The translations under genes were made by a program, and so were the position numbers. 64,000 nucleotides of DNA, from the NCBI RefSeq assembly GCF_042675745.1, contig NZ_JBHTJM010000008.1:124001-188000 (forward strand), given 5' to 3'. This DNA comes from Pseudofulvibacter geojedonensis (GTDB lineage: Bacteria > Bacteroidota > Bacteroidia > Flavobacteriales > Flavobacteriaceae). Below, piece by piece: positions 25,797 through 33,395 of this stretch (position 1 is the first letter of the stretch; the number at the start of each line of letters is the position of its first letter). The notes below the pieces were generated by a model, which was not told where the DNA came from, made no database searches, and saw only the letters and a program-made list of their open reading frames with translations.

Positions 25797-27440
25797 TTAA
25801 ACTTGTAACACACCCAAATTAAAAGGTTTTTCAATAGGGGCATGGTTAGCTGCTTCAATTCCCATAGAAATCCATTTTCTTGTATCTAAAGGATCAATAA
25901 CTGCGTCTGTCCATATTCTAGAGGCAGCATAATAAGGAGAAATCTGATTATCGTATCTTGTTTTTATTTTGTTAAATAACTCAGCTTCCTTTTCTGGAGT
26001 TATTTCTTCTCCTTGTTTCTTTAATGATGCCGTTTCAATTTGTAATAAAACTTTAGCAGCAGAGTTACCACTCATTACTGCTAATTCTGCACTTGGCCAA
26101 GCAGCAATAAGTCTTGGGTCGTAGGCTTTACCACACATGGCATAATTACCTGCTCCGTATGAATTACCCACAACAATAGTAAACTTAGGCACTACAGAGT
26201 TACTAACAGCGTTAACCATTTTGGCACCGTCTTTAATAATTCCTCCGTGTTCAGATTTACTGCCTACCATAAAACCAGTTACATCTTGCAAGAATACCAA
26301 TGGGATTTTCTTTTGGTTACAATTTGCAATAAATCGAGTAGCTTTGTCTGCAGAATCAGAATATATAACCCCTCCAAATTGCATCTCACTAGGCTTGGTT
26401 TTAGCTCCTTTAGTTTTAACAATTTTTCGTTGATTAGCTATAATACCTACAGCCCAACCATCTATTCGTGCGTATCCAGTAATTAATGTTTGTCCGTAAC
26501 CAGCTTTGTATTCGTCAAATTCTGATTTATCAACTAGTCTTTTGATGATTTCCATCATGTCGTATTGATCTGCTCTAGACTTAGGTAAAATACCGTAAAT
26601 ATCTTCAGGTTTTTCTTTTGGGTATTCTGGAGTAGATCTGTTGTAGCCAGCTTTTTCAAAATCACCAATTTTACCCATTACACTTTTGATTCTATTTAAA
26701 GCATCTTGGTCATCAGAAGCTTTATAATCAGTAACTCCAGATATTTCACAATGTGTTGTAGCGCCACCAAGGGTTTCATTGTCTATACTTTCACCTATTG
26801 CAGCTTTAACTAAGTAGCTTCCAGCTAAAAAGATGCTCCCTGTTTTATCTACAATTAAAGCTTCGTCAGACATTATTGGTAAGTAGGCACCACCAGCAAC
26901 ACAACTTCCCATAACTGCAGCTATTTGAGTTATACCCATGCTACTCATTACGGCATTGTTTCTAAAAATTCTTCCAAAATGTTCTTTGTCTGGAAAAATT
27001 TCATCTTGCATAGGTAGGTAAACTCCAGCACTATCTACTAAGTAAATAATAGGTAGTCTATTTTCTATAGCAATTTCTTGTGCACGTAAGTTTTTCTTGC
27101 CTGTAATAGGAAACCACGCACCAGCTTTAACCGTAGCATCATTCGCTACTACGATACATTGTTTTCCTTCAACATATCCAATTTTAACAACTACACCTCC
27201 AGAAGGGCAGCCACCATGTTCTTCATACATACCTTCACCTGCAAAGGCACCTATTTCTATTGAAGGTTTCTTTTTATCTAATAAAAAATCAATTCTCTCA
27301 CGAGCAGTCATTTTTCCTTTTTCGTGATGCTTATCAATTCTTTTTTGTCCCCCTCCAAGAGAAACTTTAGCTAGCTTTTGTCTTAACTCAGATAGTAATA
27401 ACTTATTGTGATCTTCGTTTTTGTTGAAGTTAATGTCCAT
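25797..27440 (-). CDS. Acyl-CoA carboxylase beta (carboxyltransferase) subunit, methylcrotonoyl/propionyl type
   Basis: The carboxyltransferase component of a biotin-dependent acyl-CoA carboxylase. From ATG at 27440 (MDINFNKNED) it has 547 residues, the family length; an in-frame ATG 33 bp upstream is less likely. The N-terminal half binds acyl-CoA (KMTARERIDFLLDKK, GGCPSGGVVVKIGYV, MGSCVAGGAYLP) and the C-terminal half binds carboxybiotin (VFLQDVTGFMVGSKSEHGGI, VVGNSYGAGNYAMCG). The PMQDEIFPDKEHFG stretch is typical of 3-methylcrotonoyl-CoA carboxylase, which would place it in leucine degradation together with the HMG-CoA lyase gene at 50 kb. The biotin-carrying alpha subunit is not in this window. 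A propionyl-CoA substrate cannot be ruled out. Confidence 0.9.
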   Translation of the reverse strand: MDINFNKNEDHNKLLLSELRQKLAKVSLGGGQKRIDKHHEKGKMTARERIDFLLDKKKPSIEIGAFAGEGMYEEHGGCPSGGVVVKIGYVEGKQCIVVANDATVKAGAWFPITGKKNLRAQEIAIENRLPIIYLVDSAGVYLPMQDEIFPDKEHFGRIFRNNAVMSSMGITQIAAVMGSCVAGGAYLPIMSDEALIVDKTGSIFLAGSYLVKAAIGESIDNETLGGATTHCEISGVTDYKASDDQDALNRIKSVMGKIGDFEKAGYNRSTPEYPKEKPEDIYGILPKSRADQYDMMEIIKRLVDKSEFDEYKAGYGQTLITGYARIDGWAVGIIANQRKIVKTKGAKTKPSEMQFGGVIYSDSADKATRFIANCNQKKIPLVFLQDVTGFMVGSKSEHGGIIKDGAKMVNAVSNSVVPKFTIVVGNSYGAGNYAMCGKAYDPRLIAAWPSAELAVMSGNSAAKVLLQIETASLKKQGEEITPEKEAELFNKIKTRYDNQISPYYAASRIWTDAVIDPLDTRKWISMGIEAANHAPIEKPFNLGVLQV

Positions 27441-27509
27441 TGTGTTGTTGTAATTAGGTGTGCTAAAGTACAAACAATATCATAGTAAGTCAATAGAGAA
27501 TAAATTAAT

Positions 27510-27529
27510 AATATTTACGTGTAAATATT
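27510..27529. promoter_or_regulatory. Palindromic candidate operator of the MarR-controlled operon
   Basis: A perfect inverted repeat, AATATTTAC / GTAAATATT with a 2-bp spacer, lies just upstream of the -33 element of the osmC operon and between two divergent genes. Its length and symmetry fit a winged-helix MarR dimer, and a marR gene is encoded within the operon it precedes. Binding is inferred. Confidence 0.5.
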
Positions 27530-27533
27530 TTCC

Positions 27534-27564
27534 TTGGAAAATAAATTTATTAGTTGTAAATTTG
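27534..27564 (+). promoter_or_regulatory. Promoter of the osmC-marR-pirin operon, near-leaderless
   Basis: TTG at 27534-27536 is followed after 20 bp by TAAATTTG (27557-27564). Transcription should start around 27570-27572, only a few bases before the ATG at 27575, so the first mRNA would be nearly leaderless. Confidence 0.6.
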
Positions 27565-27574
27565 TAGTGTAATT

Positions 27575-27973
27575 ATGAAGAATGTAAAAACTATTTTAAA
27601 TACAGATTGTTATAAAGCTGTATCAATCTCAAGAGAGTTTGAAATAAATCAAGATAGGCCAGTAAAAGAAGGAGGGGGAAATACAGCACCAACTCCTGTG
27701 GAATATTTATTAGCAGCTATTGGAGGCTGTGTAAGTATGACAATTAGGGCTTTTGTAGAAAAAAGAGGTTGGGATGTTGGCGATATTACAGTGAATGTAT
27801 TTCAAAAAAATAGGCTAAAATCAAAAGGGTTAGAGACTTATTTAATAGAAGAAATATCTTTTGAAAAAGACGTGACTGAAAAACAAAAAGAGCAATTATT
27901 ACTAATAGCTGGGAAATGTCCTGTTGCTCAAATGGTAAAAACAGAAACAAGAATAGAAACTAAAATTATATAG
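27575..27973 (+). CDS. OsmC family protein
   Basis: A 132-residue OsmC/Ohr-fold protein. Both redox cysteines are present: Cys52 in AAIGGCVSMT and Cys115 in IAGKCPVAQM, the arrangement used by OsmC/Ohr thiol peroxidases to reduce organic hydroperoxides. It is the first gene of a six-gene cluster (OsmC, DoxX-like, FMN reductase, YjdI-CDGSH, MarR, pirin), all on one strand with gaps of 1-61 bp. The grouping of a peroxidase, a quinone- or flavin-reductase, a pirin and a MarR regulator points to defence against electrophiles or quinones. Confidence 0.9.
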   Translation: MKNVKTILNTDCYKAVSISREFEINQDRPVKEGGGNTAPTPVEYLLAAIGGCVSMTIRAFVEKRGWDVGDITVNVFQKNRLKSKGLETYLIEEISFEKDVTEKQKEQLLLIAGKCPVAQMVKTETRIETKII

Positions 27974-27974
27974 C

Positions 27975-28337
27975 ATGAAAAAGTTCAAACTAATTTTTTA
28001 TATAAGTACAATGTTATTGTCATTGTTAATGATGTTATCTGCTGGAATGTATATTTTTAATAACGAAGCTGTAAACGGAATGTTTCAAAATTTTGGATAT
28101 CCAACATATATAGTTTATCCATTAGCGATTGCTAAACTTTTAGGTGTAATTACTTTATGGATTCCTAAATGGAAAACCTTACAAGAATGGGCTTATGCTG
28201 GATTCTTTTTTGATTTTGTGTTGGCATTTTTTGCTCATTATATGATTGGAGATGATGAGCAATCAGGAGCTATAGTTGCTTTGGTGTTATTAACTATATC
28301 ATATCTATCAAGAAGAAAAGTTCAAGAATTATTATAA
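27975..28337 (+). CDS. DoxX-like membrane protein
   Basis: A 120-residue protein with four transmembrane helices (FKLIFYISTMLLSLLMMLSA, FGYPTYIVYPLAIAKLLGVI, WAYAGFFFDFVLAFFAHYMI, GAIVALVLLTISYLS). It starts 1 bp after the OsmC stop codon, so translation is coupled. DoxX-like proteins of this size recur beside MarR regulators and reductases in Bacteroidota. The molecular function is unknown. Confidence 0.82.
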   Translation: MKKFKLIFYISTMLLSLLMMLSAGMYIFNNEAVNGMFQNFGYPTYIVYPLAIAKLLGVITLWIPKWKTLQEWAYAGFFFDFVLAFFAHYMIGDDEQSGAIVALVLLTISYLSRRKVQELL

Positions 28338-28355
28338 TAATTAATATATTTTAAA

Positions 28356-28889
28356 ATGAAAAAAATAATTGCATTAGGGGCTAGCAATAGTAAACAATCT
28401 ATTAATAAGGTGTTAGCTACTTACATAGCTAATAAGGTAAAAGATGCAGATGTAAGTACTTTAGATTTAAATGATTATAGTTTACCATTGTATGGTATCG
28501 ACTTAGAAAATGAATCAGGAGTACCAGATGATGCTAAGAAATTATTGGAAAACATTCAAAATGCAGATGGGATTGTATTATCATTAGCAGAGCATAATGG
28601 AGCTTATTCTACGGCTTTTAAAAATGCATTTGATTGGATGTCTAGAATTGATGGGAAACTATGGAATAATATTCCTATGTTATTGTTATCTACTTCACCT
28701 GGAGCAAGAGGAGGAGCAACAGTATTAGAAATGGCTAATAATCGTTTTCCTTACATGGGGGGTAATGTGGTTGATGCAATAGCTTTTCCTTCATTTTTTG
28801 ATAATTTTAAAGAAGGTAATGTTGTAAATAAAGAGTTAGAATTGCAATTACAGTCAGGTGTAAAAAAGTTAGAAGAAGTTATGGGATAA
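28356..28889 (+). CDS. NAD(P)H-dependent FMN reductase family protein
   Basis: A 177-residue flavodoxin-fold reductase. The N-terminal phosphate loop is ALGASNSKQSINKVLA, and the flavin loops are SLAEHNGAYSTAFKNAFDWM (the conserved E-x-N-x-xx-xxxKNAxDW pattern) and LLSTSPGARGGATVLEM. Enzymes of this family reduce FMN, quinones, azo compounds or chromate by two electrons. In this operon, detoxification of quinones is the most likely job. Confidence 0.92.
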   Translation: MKKIIALGASNSKQSINKVLATYIANKVKDADVSTLDLNDYSLPLYGIDLENESGVPDDAKKLLENIQNADGIVLSLAEHNGAYSTAFKNAFDWMSRIDGKLWNNIPMLLLSTSPGARGGATVLEMANNRFPYMGGNVVDAIAFPSFFDNFKEGNVVNKELELQLQSGVKKLEEVMG

Positions 28890-28900
28890 AGATTGTTGAT

Positions 28901-29335
28901 ATGAATGAGGATAAGAAAAAAATAGTAAAGGAGTATAGTAATGAAGAAATAACAGTTGTATGGAAACCAGACAGCTGTATTCACTCTAAGAAATGTTGGA
29001 AAGATTTAATACAGGTTTTTAATCCGAAAAATAGACCTTGGATAAATTTAGTTGGGGCTACCAATGATAGAATAAAAAAGCAGGTGACGGCTTGTCCATC
29101 AGGAGCATTATCTTATAAATCTAACATAGAAGATGATAAAGAGGTAATACAAACAGAAACCAAAGTTGAAGCTTTAAAAAATGGCCCTTTACTTATTTAC
29201 GGAACCATTCATATAACAAATTCTGACGGTGCTACAGAAGTAAAGAGTAAAACAACTGCTTTTTGTAGGTGTGGAATATCACAAAACAAGCCTTATTGTG
29301 ATGGGGCACACATTAAAGCAAATTTTAAAGCCTAA
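28901..29335 (+). CDS. Fused YjdI-type ferredoxin and CDGSH iron-sulfur protein
   Basis: A 144-residue protein with two iron-sulfur modules. Residues about 10-72 match the YjdI/Fer4-like mono-cluster domain (VWKPDSCIHSKKCWKDL, then TACPSGALSY; Cys26, Cys32, Cys65). Residues about 95-144 are a CDGSH domain with the 3-Cys-1-His [2Fe-2S] ligands FCRCGISQNKPYCDGAH (Cys122, Cys124, Cys133, His137). YjdI and CDGSH are also found as separate proteins; the fusion suggests electron transfer between clusters. It lies between the FMN reductase and marR genes, so it may supply or sense redox state. Confidence 0.9.
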   Translation: MNEDKKKIVKEYSNEEITVVWKPDSCIHSKKCWKDLIQVFNPKNRPWINLVGATNDRIKKQVTACPSGALSYKSNIEDDKEVIQTETKVEALKNGPLLIYGTIHITNSDGATEVKSKTTAFCRCGISQNKPYCDGAHIKANFKA

Positions 29336-29339
29336 ATAT

Positions 29340-29777
29340 ATGGGAGACATAGCTAAAGATATTCAATCTACTTTTCCATCTAACAAGGTTAAGGCTTTAA
29401 TTAATATAAAGTATACTGCTAATTGGTTAAACAATAAAGAGGTGTTGTTTTTTAAGCCATTTGGATTGTCTCCTCAGCAATATAATGTATTACGTATTTT
29501 AAGAGGGGCGGGAAAACCAATGAAAGCACAGTTGGTTAAGGAGCGAATGATAGATAGATCGCCCAATACAACAAGAATGATGGATAAGTTGTTAGATAAG
29601 AAGTTAATAAGTAGATATAGATGTGAACATGATAGAAGGGTTGTTTTTATAGAAGTAACCAAGAAAGGATTGGATTTAATTGATGAGATTTCTAAAAGCA
29701 CACGTCTAGAATTTTTAGATAAAATAACAGAAAAAGAAGCTGCTTTGTTAAGTGATTTACTTGACAAGCTTAGATAA
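29340..29777 (+). CDS. MarR family transcriptional regulator
   Basis: A 145-residue winged-helix regulator, starting at the ATG 4 bp after the CDGSH gene; the longer upstream frame merely runs through that gene. The recognition helix RSPNTTRMMDKLLDKKLIS and the wing RYRCEHDRRVVFIEVTKKG are clear. Cys95 sits inside the wing and is the only cysteine, so it could be a one-cysteine redox or electrophile sensor like OhrR or YodB (inference; in those proteins the sensing Cys is near the N-terminus). It probably represses this operon through the palindrome at 27510-27529. Confidence 0.92.
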   Translation: MGDIAKDIQSTFPSNKVKALINIKYTANWLNNKEVLFFKPFGLSPQQYNVLRILRGAGKPMKAQLVKERMIDRSPNTTRMMDKLLDKKLISRYRCEHDRRVVFIEVTKKGLDLIDEISKSTRLEFLDKITEKEAALLSDLLDKLR

Positions 29778-29838
29778 TAAACTAACAAGAAAAAAGTAAT
29801 TCAGTTTCAAGTAATAACTAAAGAACGATAAAGAAAAC

Positions 29839-30711
29839 ATGAAACTAAATTCAATAAAGAAAGTAGGAAAGAGTGAAATGGTTAACATGGGGCCAATACA
29901 ATTAAGGCAGCCAATACCAACTCAACAAATAGATAAGATAGATCCATTTATATTATTGCATCACTATGGTCCGTATGATATAGATGAAAAAAATAATCCG
30001 TTCGATTTGGGGCCACACCCACACAGAGGTTTTGAGCCTATTACTTTTTTAATTCAAGGAGAACAAAAGCATAGAGATTCATTAGGAAATGAAAGTTTGG
30101 TAAAAGCTGGAGATGTGCAGTGGACTACAGCAGGTAGAGGAATTATTCATGCTGAAGGTCCTTCTAAGGAGTTTGTAGAAAAAGGAGGAAAGCTAGAAGG
30201 TATACAGTTATGGTTAAATTTACCTTCAGAAAAAAAGATGATGCAACCTAAATATCAGCATCTGACATCAGAAAGAATAGATCTTGTAGTCTCTGATGAC
30301 AAATTAGTATCAATTCAAGTAATTGCAGGAATATTAAATGGAGTAGAAGGTAAAATTACTACTCAAACACCTGTTAATGCTTTTATGATAGATATGGAAA
30401 TGGACGGTTTGTTTGAATTACCACTAGATAATTCACATCAATCATTATTATATCTTCTAAATGGAGAAGTTTTGGTAAATAATGAAGTTGTTTTAGAAAA
30501 AGGAGTAAACCAATTAATAGAGTTTAATCAGGATGGAGATGGTACTGTTTTAAATGCGCGTAAAAATAGTAAGCTATTATTTTTATCAGGAGCTCCATTA
30601 AACGAAAAAGTAACAAGTTGGGGGCCATATGTTATGAACACTCAAACAGAAATAATGGAAGCTTTACGTGATTACCAACAAGGAAAGATGGGGTTCTTAC
30701 CGGTTTCGTAA
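29839..30711 (+). CDS. Pirin family protein
   Basis: A 290-residue bicupin. The metal-binding signature of pirins, GPHPHRGFEPITFLIQGE (about residues 57-74) with HRDSLG and the later GRGIIHAEGPS, supplies three His and one Glu. Bacterial pirins include quercetin dioxygenases, and others are redox-responsive. It is the last gene of the stress operon, separated from marR by 61 bp. Confidence 0.93.
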   Translation: MKLNSIKKVGKSEMVNMGPIQLRQPIPTQQIDKIDPFILLHHYGPYDIDEKNNPFDLGPHPHRGFEPITFLIQGEQKHRDSLGNESLVKAGDVQWTTAGRGIIHAEGPSKEFVEKGGKLEGIQLWLNLPSEKKMMQPKYQHLTSERIDLVVSDDKLVSIQVIAGILNGVEGKITTQTPVNAFMIDMEMDGLFELPLDNSHQSLLYLLNGEVLVNNEVVLEKGVNQLIEFNQDGDGTVLNARKNSKLLFLSGAPLNEKVTSWGPYVMNTQTEIMEALRDYQQGKMGFLPVS

Positions 30712-30800
30712 TCATATAGTTGTGTTATTTTTTTATTATTTATAAATAAAAATGTTATAAAAAATAAATGATTAATTAGAATTAATAAAAATAATTATAT

Positions 30801-30896
30801 TAGCAAGTCTTTATTTTTAAAGACGGCCTCTGGAAAAGCTATTTAATTTGTTTTTACCCCATTAAAAGCACTTTATATTTCAGAGGCTTTTTTTTA
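30801..30896 (+). ncRNA. Candidate structured RNA or attenuator ahead of ettA
   Basis: Two stem-loops lie in the 252-bp gap between pirin and ettA. The first is GTCTTTA / TAAAGAC with a 4-nt loop (30807-30824). The second is GCCTCTG at 30826-30832 paired with CAGAGGC at 30881-30887 and followed by nine T residues, an intrinsic terminator with an unusually long 48-nt apical region that can itself pair TTAAT with ATTAA. A promoter-like TATATTAG (one mismatch) lies just before the first stem. This may be a small RNA of about 95 nt, an attenuated leader of ettA, or only the terminator of the pirin operon; I cannot decide between them from sequence alone. Confidence 0.4.
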
Positions 30897-30963
30897 TACC
30901 TTATCAATTAGCTTTTTAAGAAGATTATTCCCGATATTAGCATTTCTTAAAAATAAAATAAAC

Positions 30964-32655
30964 ATGTCAGACGATAAGAAGATTATATTTTCCATGAACA
31001 AGGTTTCTAAAACCTATCAAAGTACTGGAAAACAAGTTTTAAAAGATATATACTTAAGTTTCTTTTATGGAGCTAAGATTGGAGTTTTAGGTTTAAACGG
31101 ATCGGGTAAATCTACCTTGCTAAAAATTATTGCAGGAATAGAAAAGAACTATCAAGGAGATGTTATGTTCTCTAAAGATCATTCGGTAGGATATTTAGAA
31201 CAAGAACCTCAATTAGATGAGTCTAAAACTGTAATGGACGTTGTAAAAGAAGGAGTAGCAGAAATAGTAGCTGTTTTAGATGAGTATAACAAAATAAACG
31301 ATATGTTTGGTTTAGAAGAGGTGTATTCTGATCCAAACAAAATGGAAAAGTTAATGGCTCAACAAGCAGATTTACAAGATAAAATTGATGCTTCAGGAGC
31401 TTGGGAATTAGATACCAAATTAGAAATTGCAATGGATGCTTTGCGTACTCCACCTGGAGATACGCCAATTTCTGTTTTGTCAGGAGGAGAGCGTCGTCGT
31501 GTAGCTTTATGTAGATTGTTACTACAACAACCAGATGTATTGTTATTAGATGAGCCTACTAACCATTTAGACGCAGAATCTGTGCACTGGTTAGAGCACC
31601 ATTTAGCACAGTATAAAGGAACAGTTATAGCCGTAACACACGATAGATATTTCTTAGATAATGTTGCAGGTTGGATTTTAGAATTAGATAGAGGAGAAGG
31701 AATACCTTGGAAAGGTAATTATTCTTCTTGGTTAGATCAAAAATCAAAGCGTTTAGCTCAAGAGCAGAAAACTGCTTCAAAGCGTCAAAAAACATTAGAA
31801 CGAGAGCTAGAATGGGTTCGTATGGCTCCAAAGGGGCGTCATGCAAAATCTAAAGCACGTTTGGCTAATTACGATAAGTTAATGAGTCAAGACCAAAAAC
31901 AGATGGATGAAAAATTAGAGATTTTTATTCCTAATGGTCCTCGACTAGGAACTAATGTTATTGAAGCCACTGGTGTGTCAAAAGCATTTGGAGATAAGTT
32001 ATTATATGAAAATCTAGAATTTAACCTTCCACAAGCAGGTATAGTAGGAATTATTGGTCCGAATGGTGCTGGTAAAACAACTATTTTTAGAATGATAATG
32101 GGAGAGCAAGAACCAGACGGAGGTACTTTTAAAGTAGGAGAAACTGCTAAAATTGCTTATGTAGATCAGAGTCATAAAGATATTGATCCAGAAAAATCTA
32201 TTTGGGAAAACTTCTCAGAGGGTCAGGACTTAATTATGATGGGAGGAAAACAAGTTAATTCTCGTGCTTATTTAAGTAGGTTTAATTTTGCTGGAAGCGA
32301 ACAAAATAAAAAAGTGTCGACTTTATCCGGTGGAGAAAGAAATCGTTTGCATTTGGCTATGACCTTAAAAGAAGAAGGTAATGTATTGTTACTTGATGAG
32401 CCTACTAATGATTTAGATGTAAATACCTTAAGAGCTTTAGAAGAAGGTCTTGAAAATTTTGCTGGATGTGCTGTGGTAATATCCCACGATAGATGGTTTT
32501 TAGATAGAATTTGTACACATATATTAGCTTTTGAGGGAGATTCTCAAGTCTATTTCTTTGAAGGTACATTCTCTGAATATGAAGAAAATAAGAAGAAGCG
32601 ATTAGGTGGAGATATAATGCCTAAACGTATTAAATATAAAAAGTTAATTAGATAG
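30964..32655 (+). CDS. ettA: Energy-dependent translational throttle protein EttA (ABC-F)
   Basis: A 563-residue ABC-F ATPase with full similarity in layout to EttA: Walker A GLNGSGKST (43-51), signature LSGGERRRVALCRLLL, Walker B LLLDEPTNHLD, an arm inserted in the first domain, and a linker with EWVRMAPKGRHAKSKARLA, the EttA-type P-site tRNA interaction motif. The second domain has GPNGAGKTT and LSGGERNRLHLA. EttA binds the ribosomal E site and gates the first elongation step according to ADP/ATP. It is monocistronic with a terminator 24 bp downstream. Confidence 0.95.
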   Translation: MSDDKKIIFSMNKVSKTYQSTGKQVLKDIYLSFFYGAKIGVLGLNGSGKSTLLKIIAGIEKNYQGDVMFSKDHSVGYLEQEPQLDESKTVMDVVKEGVAEIVAVLDEYNKINDMFGLEEVYSDPNKMEKLMAQQADLQDKIDASGAWELDTKLEIAMDALRTPPGDTPISVLSGGERRRVALCRLLLQQPDVLLLDEPTNHLDAESVHWLEHHLAQYKGTVIAVTHDRYFLDNVAGWILELDRGEGIPWKGNYSSWLDQKSKRLAQEQKTASKRQKTLERELEWVRMAPKGRHAKSKARLANYDKLMSQDQKQMDEKLEIFIPNGPRLGTNVIEATGVSKAFGDKLLYENLEFNLPQAGIVGIIGPNGAGKTTIFRMIMGEQEPDGGTFKVGETAKIAYVDQSHKDIDPEKSIWENFSEGQDLIMMGGKQVNSRAYLSRFNFAGSEQNKKVSTLSGGERNRLHLAMTLKEEGNVLLLDEPTNDLDVNTLRALEEGLENFAGCAVVISHDRWFLDRICTHILAFEGDSQVYFFEGTFSEYEENKKKRLGGDIMPKRIKYKKLIR

Positions 32656-32671
32656 AGTTATTTTAATAGGA

Positions 32672-32712
32672 TAAAAAAGGGCAGCTTGGTTTACCAAACT
32701 GCCCTTTTATTT
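32672..32712. terminator. Bidirectional terminator, ettA / small membrane protein
   Basis: GGGCAG / CTGCCC encloses an inner TTGG / CCAA stem and is flanked by six A and four T residues, between convergent genes. Confidence 0.85.
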
Positions 32713-32731
32713 TTTATTTGAGTTATATGAA

Positions 32732-32920
32732 TTAATTATAAATCATCAACTTAATAGCAAATAATATACTTAAAAAGAACAGTAACCCTACTAAAATCCA
32801 AATAGCACCTTTGTAATACCTTTTATGAAGATTAATGTCTTTCCTGTATGACCAAATCATTACAATTACAAAAGCTATAAAAAATAAAACTGCGAAAATA
32901 AGTTGGCCAGTGGTAAACAT
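32732..32920 (-). CDS. Small two-helix membrane protein, conserved in flavobacteria
   Basis: A 62-residue protein with two transmembrane helices (LIFAVLFFIAFVIVMIWSY and AIWILVGLLFFLSILFAIKL) joined by a basic loop (RKDINLHKRYYKG). By the positive-inside rule the loop is cytoplasmic. From memory, near-identical small proteins occur in other Flavobacteriaceae. The function is unknown. Confidence 0.72.
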   Translation of the reverse strand: MFTTGQLIFAVLFFIAFVIVMIWSYRKDINLHKRYYKGAIWILVGLLFFLSILFAIKLMIYN

Positions 32921-32978
32921 AAATATTTTGTTATTTTTATGCGAAATTAAATAATCTCACGACTAATAAATACATTTT

Positions 32979-33362
32979 ATGAAAAAATATACAGATGCCG
33001 TAAAAGAATTTCATACTGCTTTTAAAATTGGACATAGAGAAACGCCTAAAGCAGATTTAGGAGCTGCTAAAAATGCATTAAGGTTTAACTTAATGAAAGA
33101 GGAAAACGAAGAATATTTAGAGGCAGCTCAAAATGGTGACTTAGTAGAAGTAGCAGATGCTCTGGGAGATATGTTATACATACTATGTGGTACAATTATA
33201 GAACATGGTTTGCAAGATAAAATTGTTGAGGTATTTGATGAAATTCAAAGAAGTAATATGAGTAAGTTAGGTGAAAATGGAGAACCTATTTATAGAGAAG
33301 ATGGTAAAGTATTAAAAGGACCAAATTATTTTAAACCCAATATTAAAGAGATCGTATCTTAA
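32979..33362 (+). CDS. MazG-like nucleotide pyrophosphohydrolase (all-alpha NTP-PPase)
   Basis: A 127-residue protein of the all-alpha NTP pyrophosphatase superfamily. The metal-binding pattern EENEEYLEA (residues 41-49) followed by EVADALGDMLYIL (57-69) matches the EExxE...ExxD arrangement. Members hydrolyse dNTPs or phosphoribosyl-ATP; this short single-domain form is not the histidine-pathway HisE (no his genes nearby) and more likely cleans modified nucleotides. Its terminator overlaps the end of the convergent PBP gene. Confidence 0.85.
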   Translation: MKKYTDAVKEFHTAFKIGHRETPKADLGAAKNALRFNLMKEENEEYLEAAQNGDLVEVADALGDMLYILCGTIIEHGLQDKIVEVFDEIQRSNMSKLGENGEPIYREDGKVLKGPNYFKPNIKEIVS

Positions 33363-33366
33363 AAAG

Positions 33367-33395
33367 AAAGACTAGTTTAAACTAGTCTTTTTTCT
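33367..33395 (+). terminator. Terminator hairpin overlapping the convergent PBP stop codon
   Basis: A perfect 12-bp inverted repeat AAAGACTAGTTT / AAACTAGTCTTT followed by T-rich sequence. The TAG stop codon of the minus-strand PBP gene (33382-33384) lies inside the right arm. Confidence 0.8.

Noticed and set aside
26221..27327. Plus-strand frames of 70-79 codons within the carboxylase gene
   Set aside because: Reverse-strand shadows of the carboxyltransferase coding sequence.
28751..28984. Minus-strand frame of 77 codons across the FMN reductase end
   Set aside because: A shadow of the two plus-strand genes; hydrophobic runs come from the complement of A-rich codons.
29271..29339. N-terminal extension of the MarR frame
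   Set aside because: It lies entirely within the CDGSH coding region in another frame; the MarR domain begins at the ATG at 29340.
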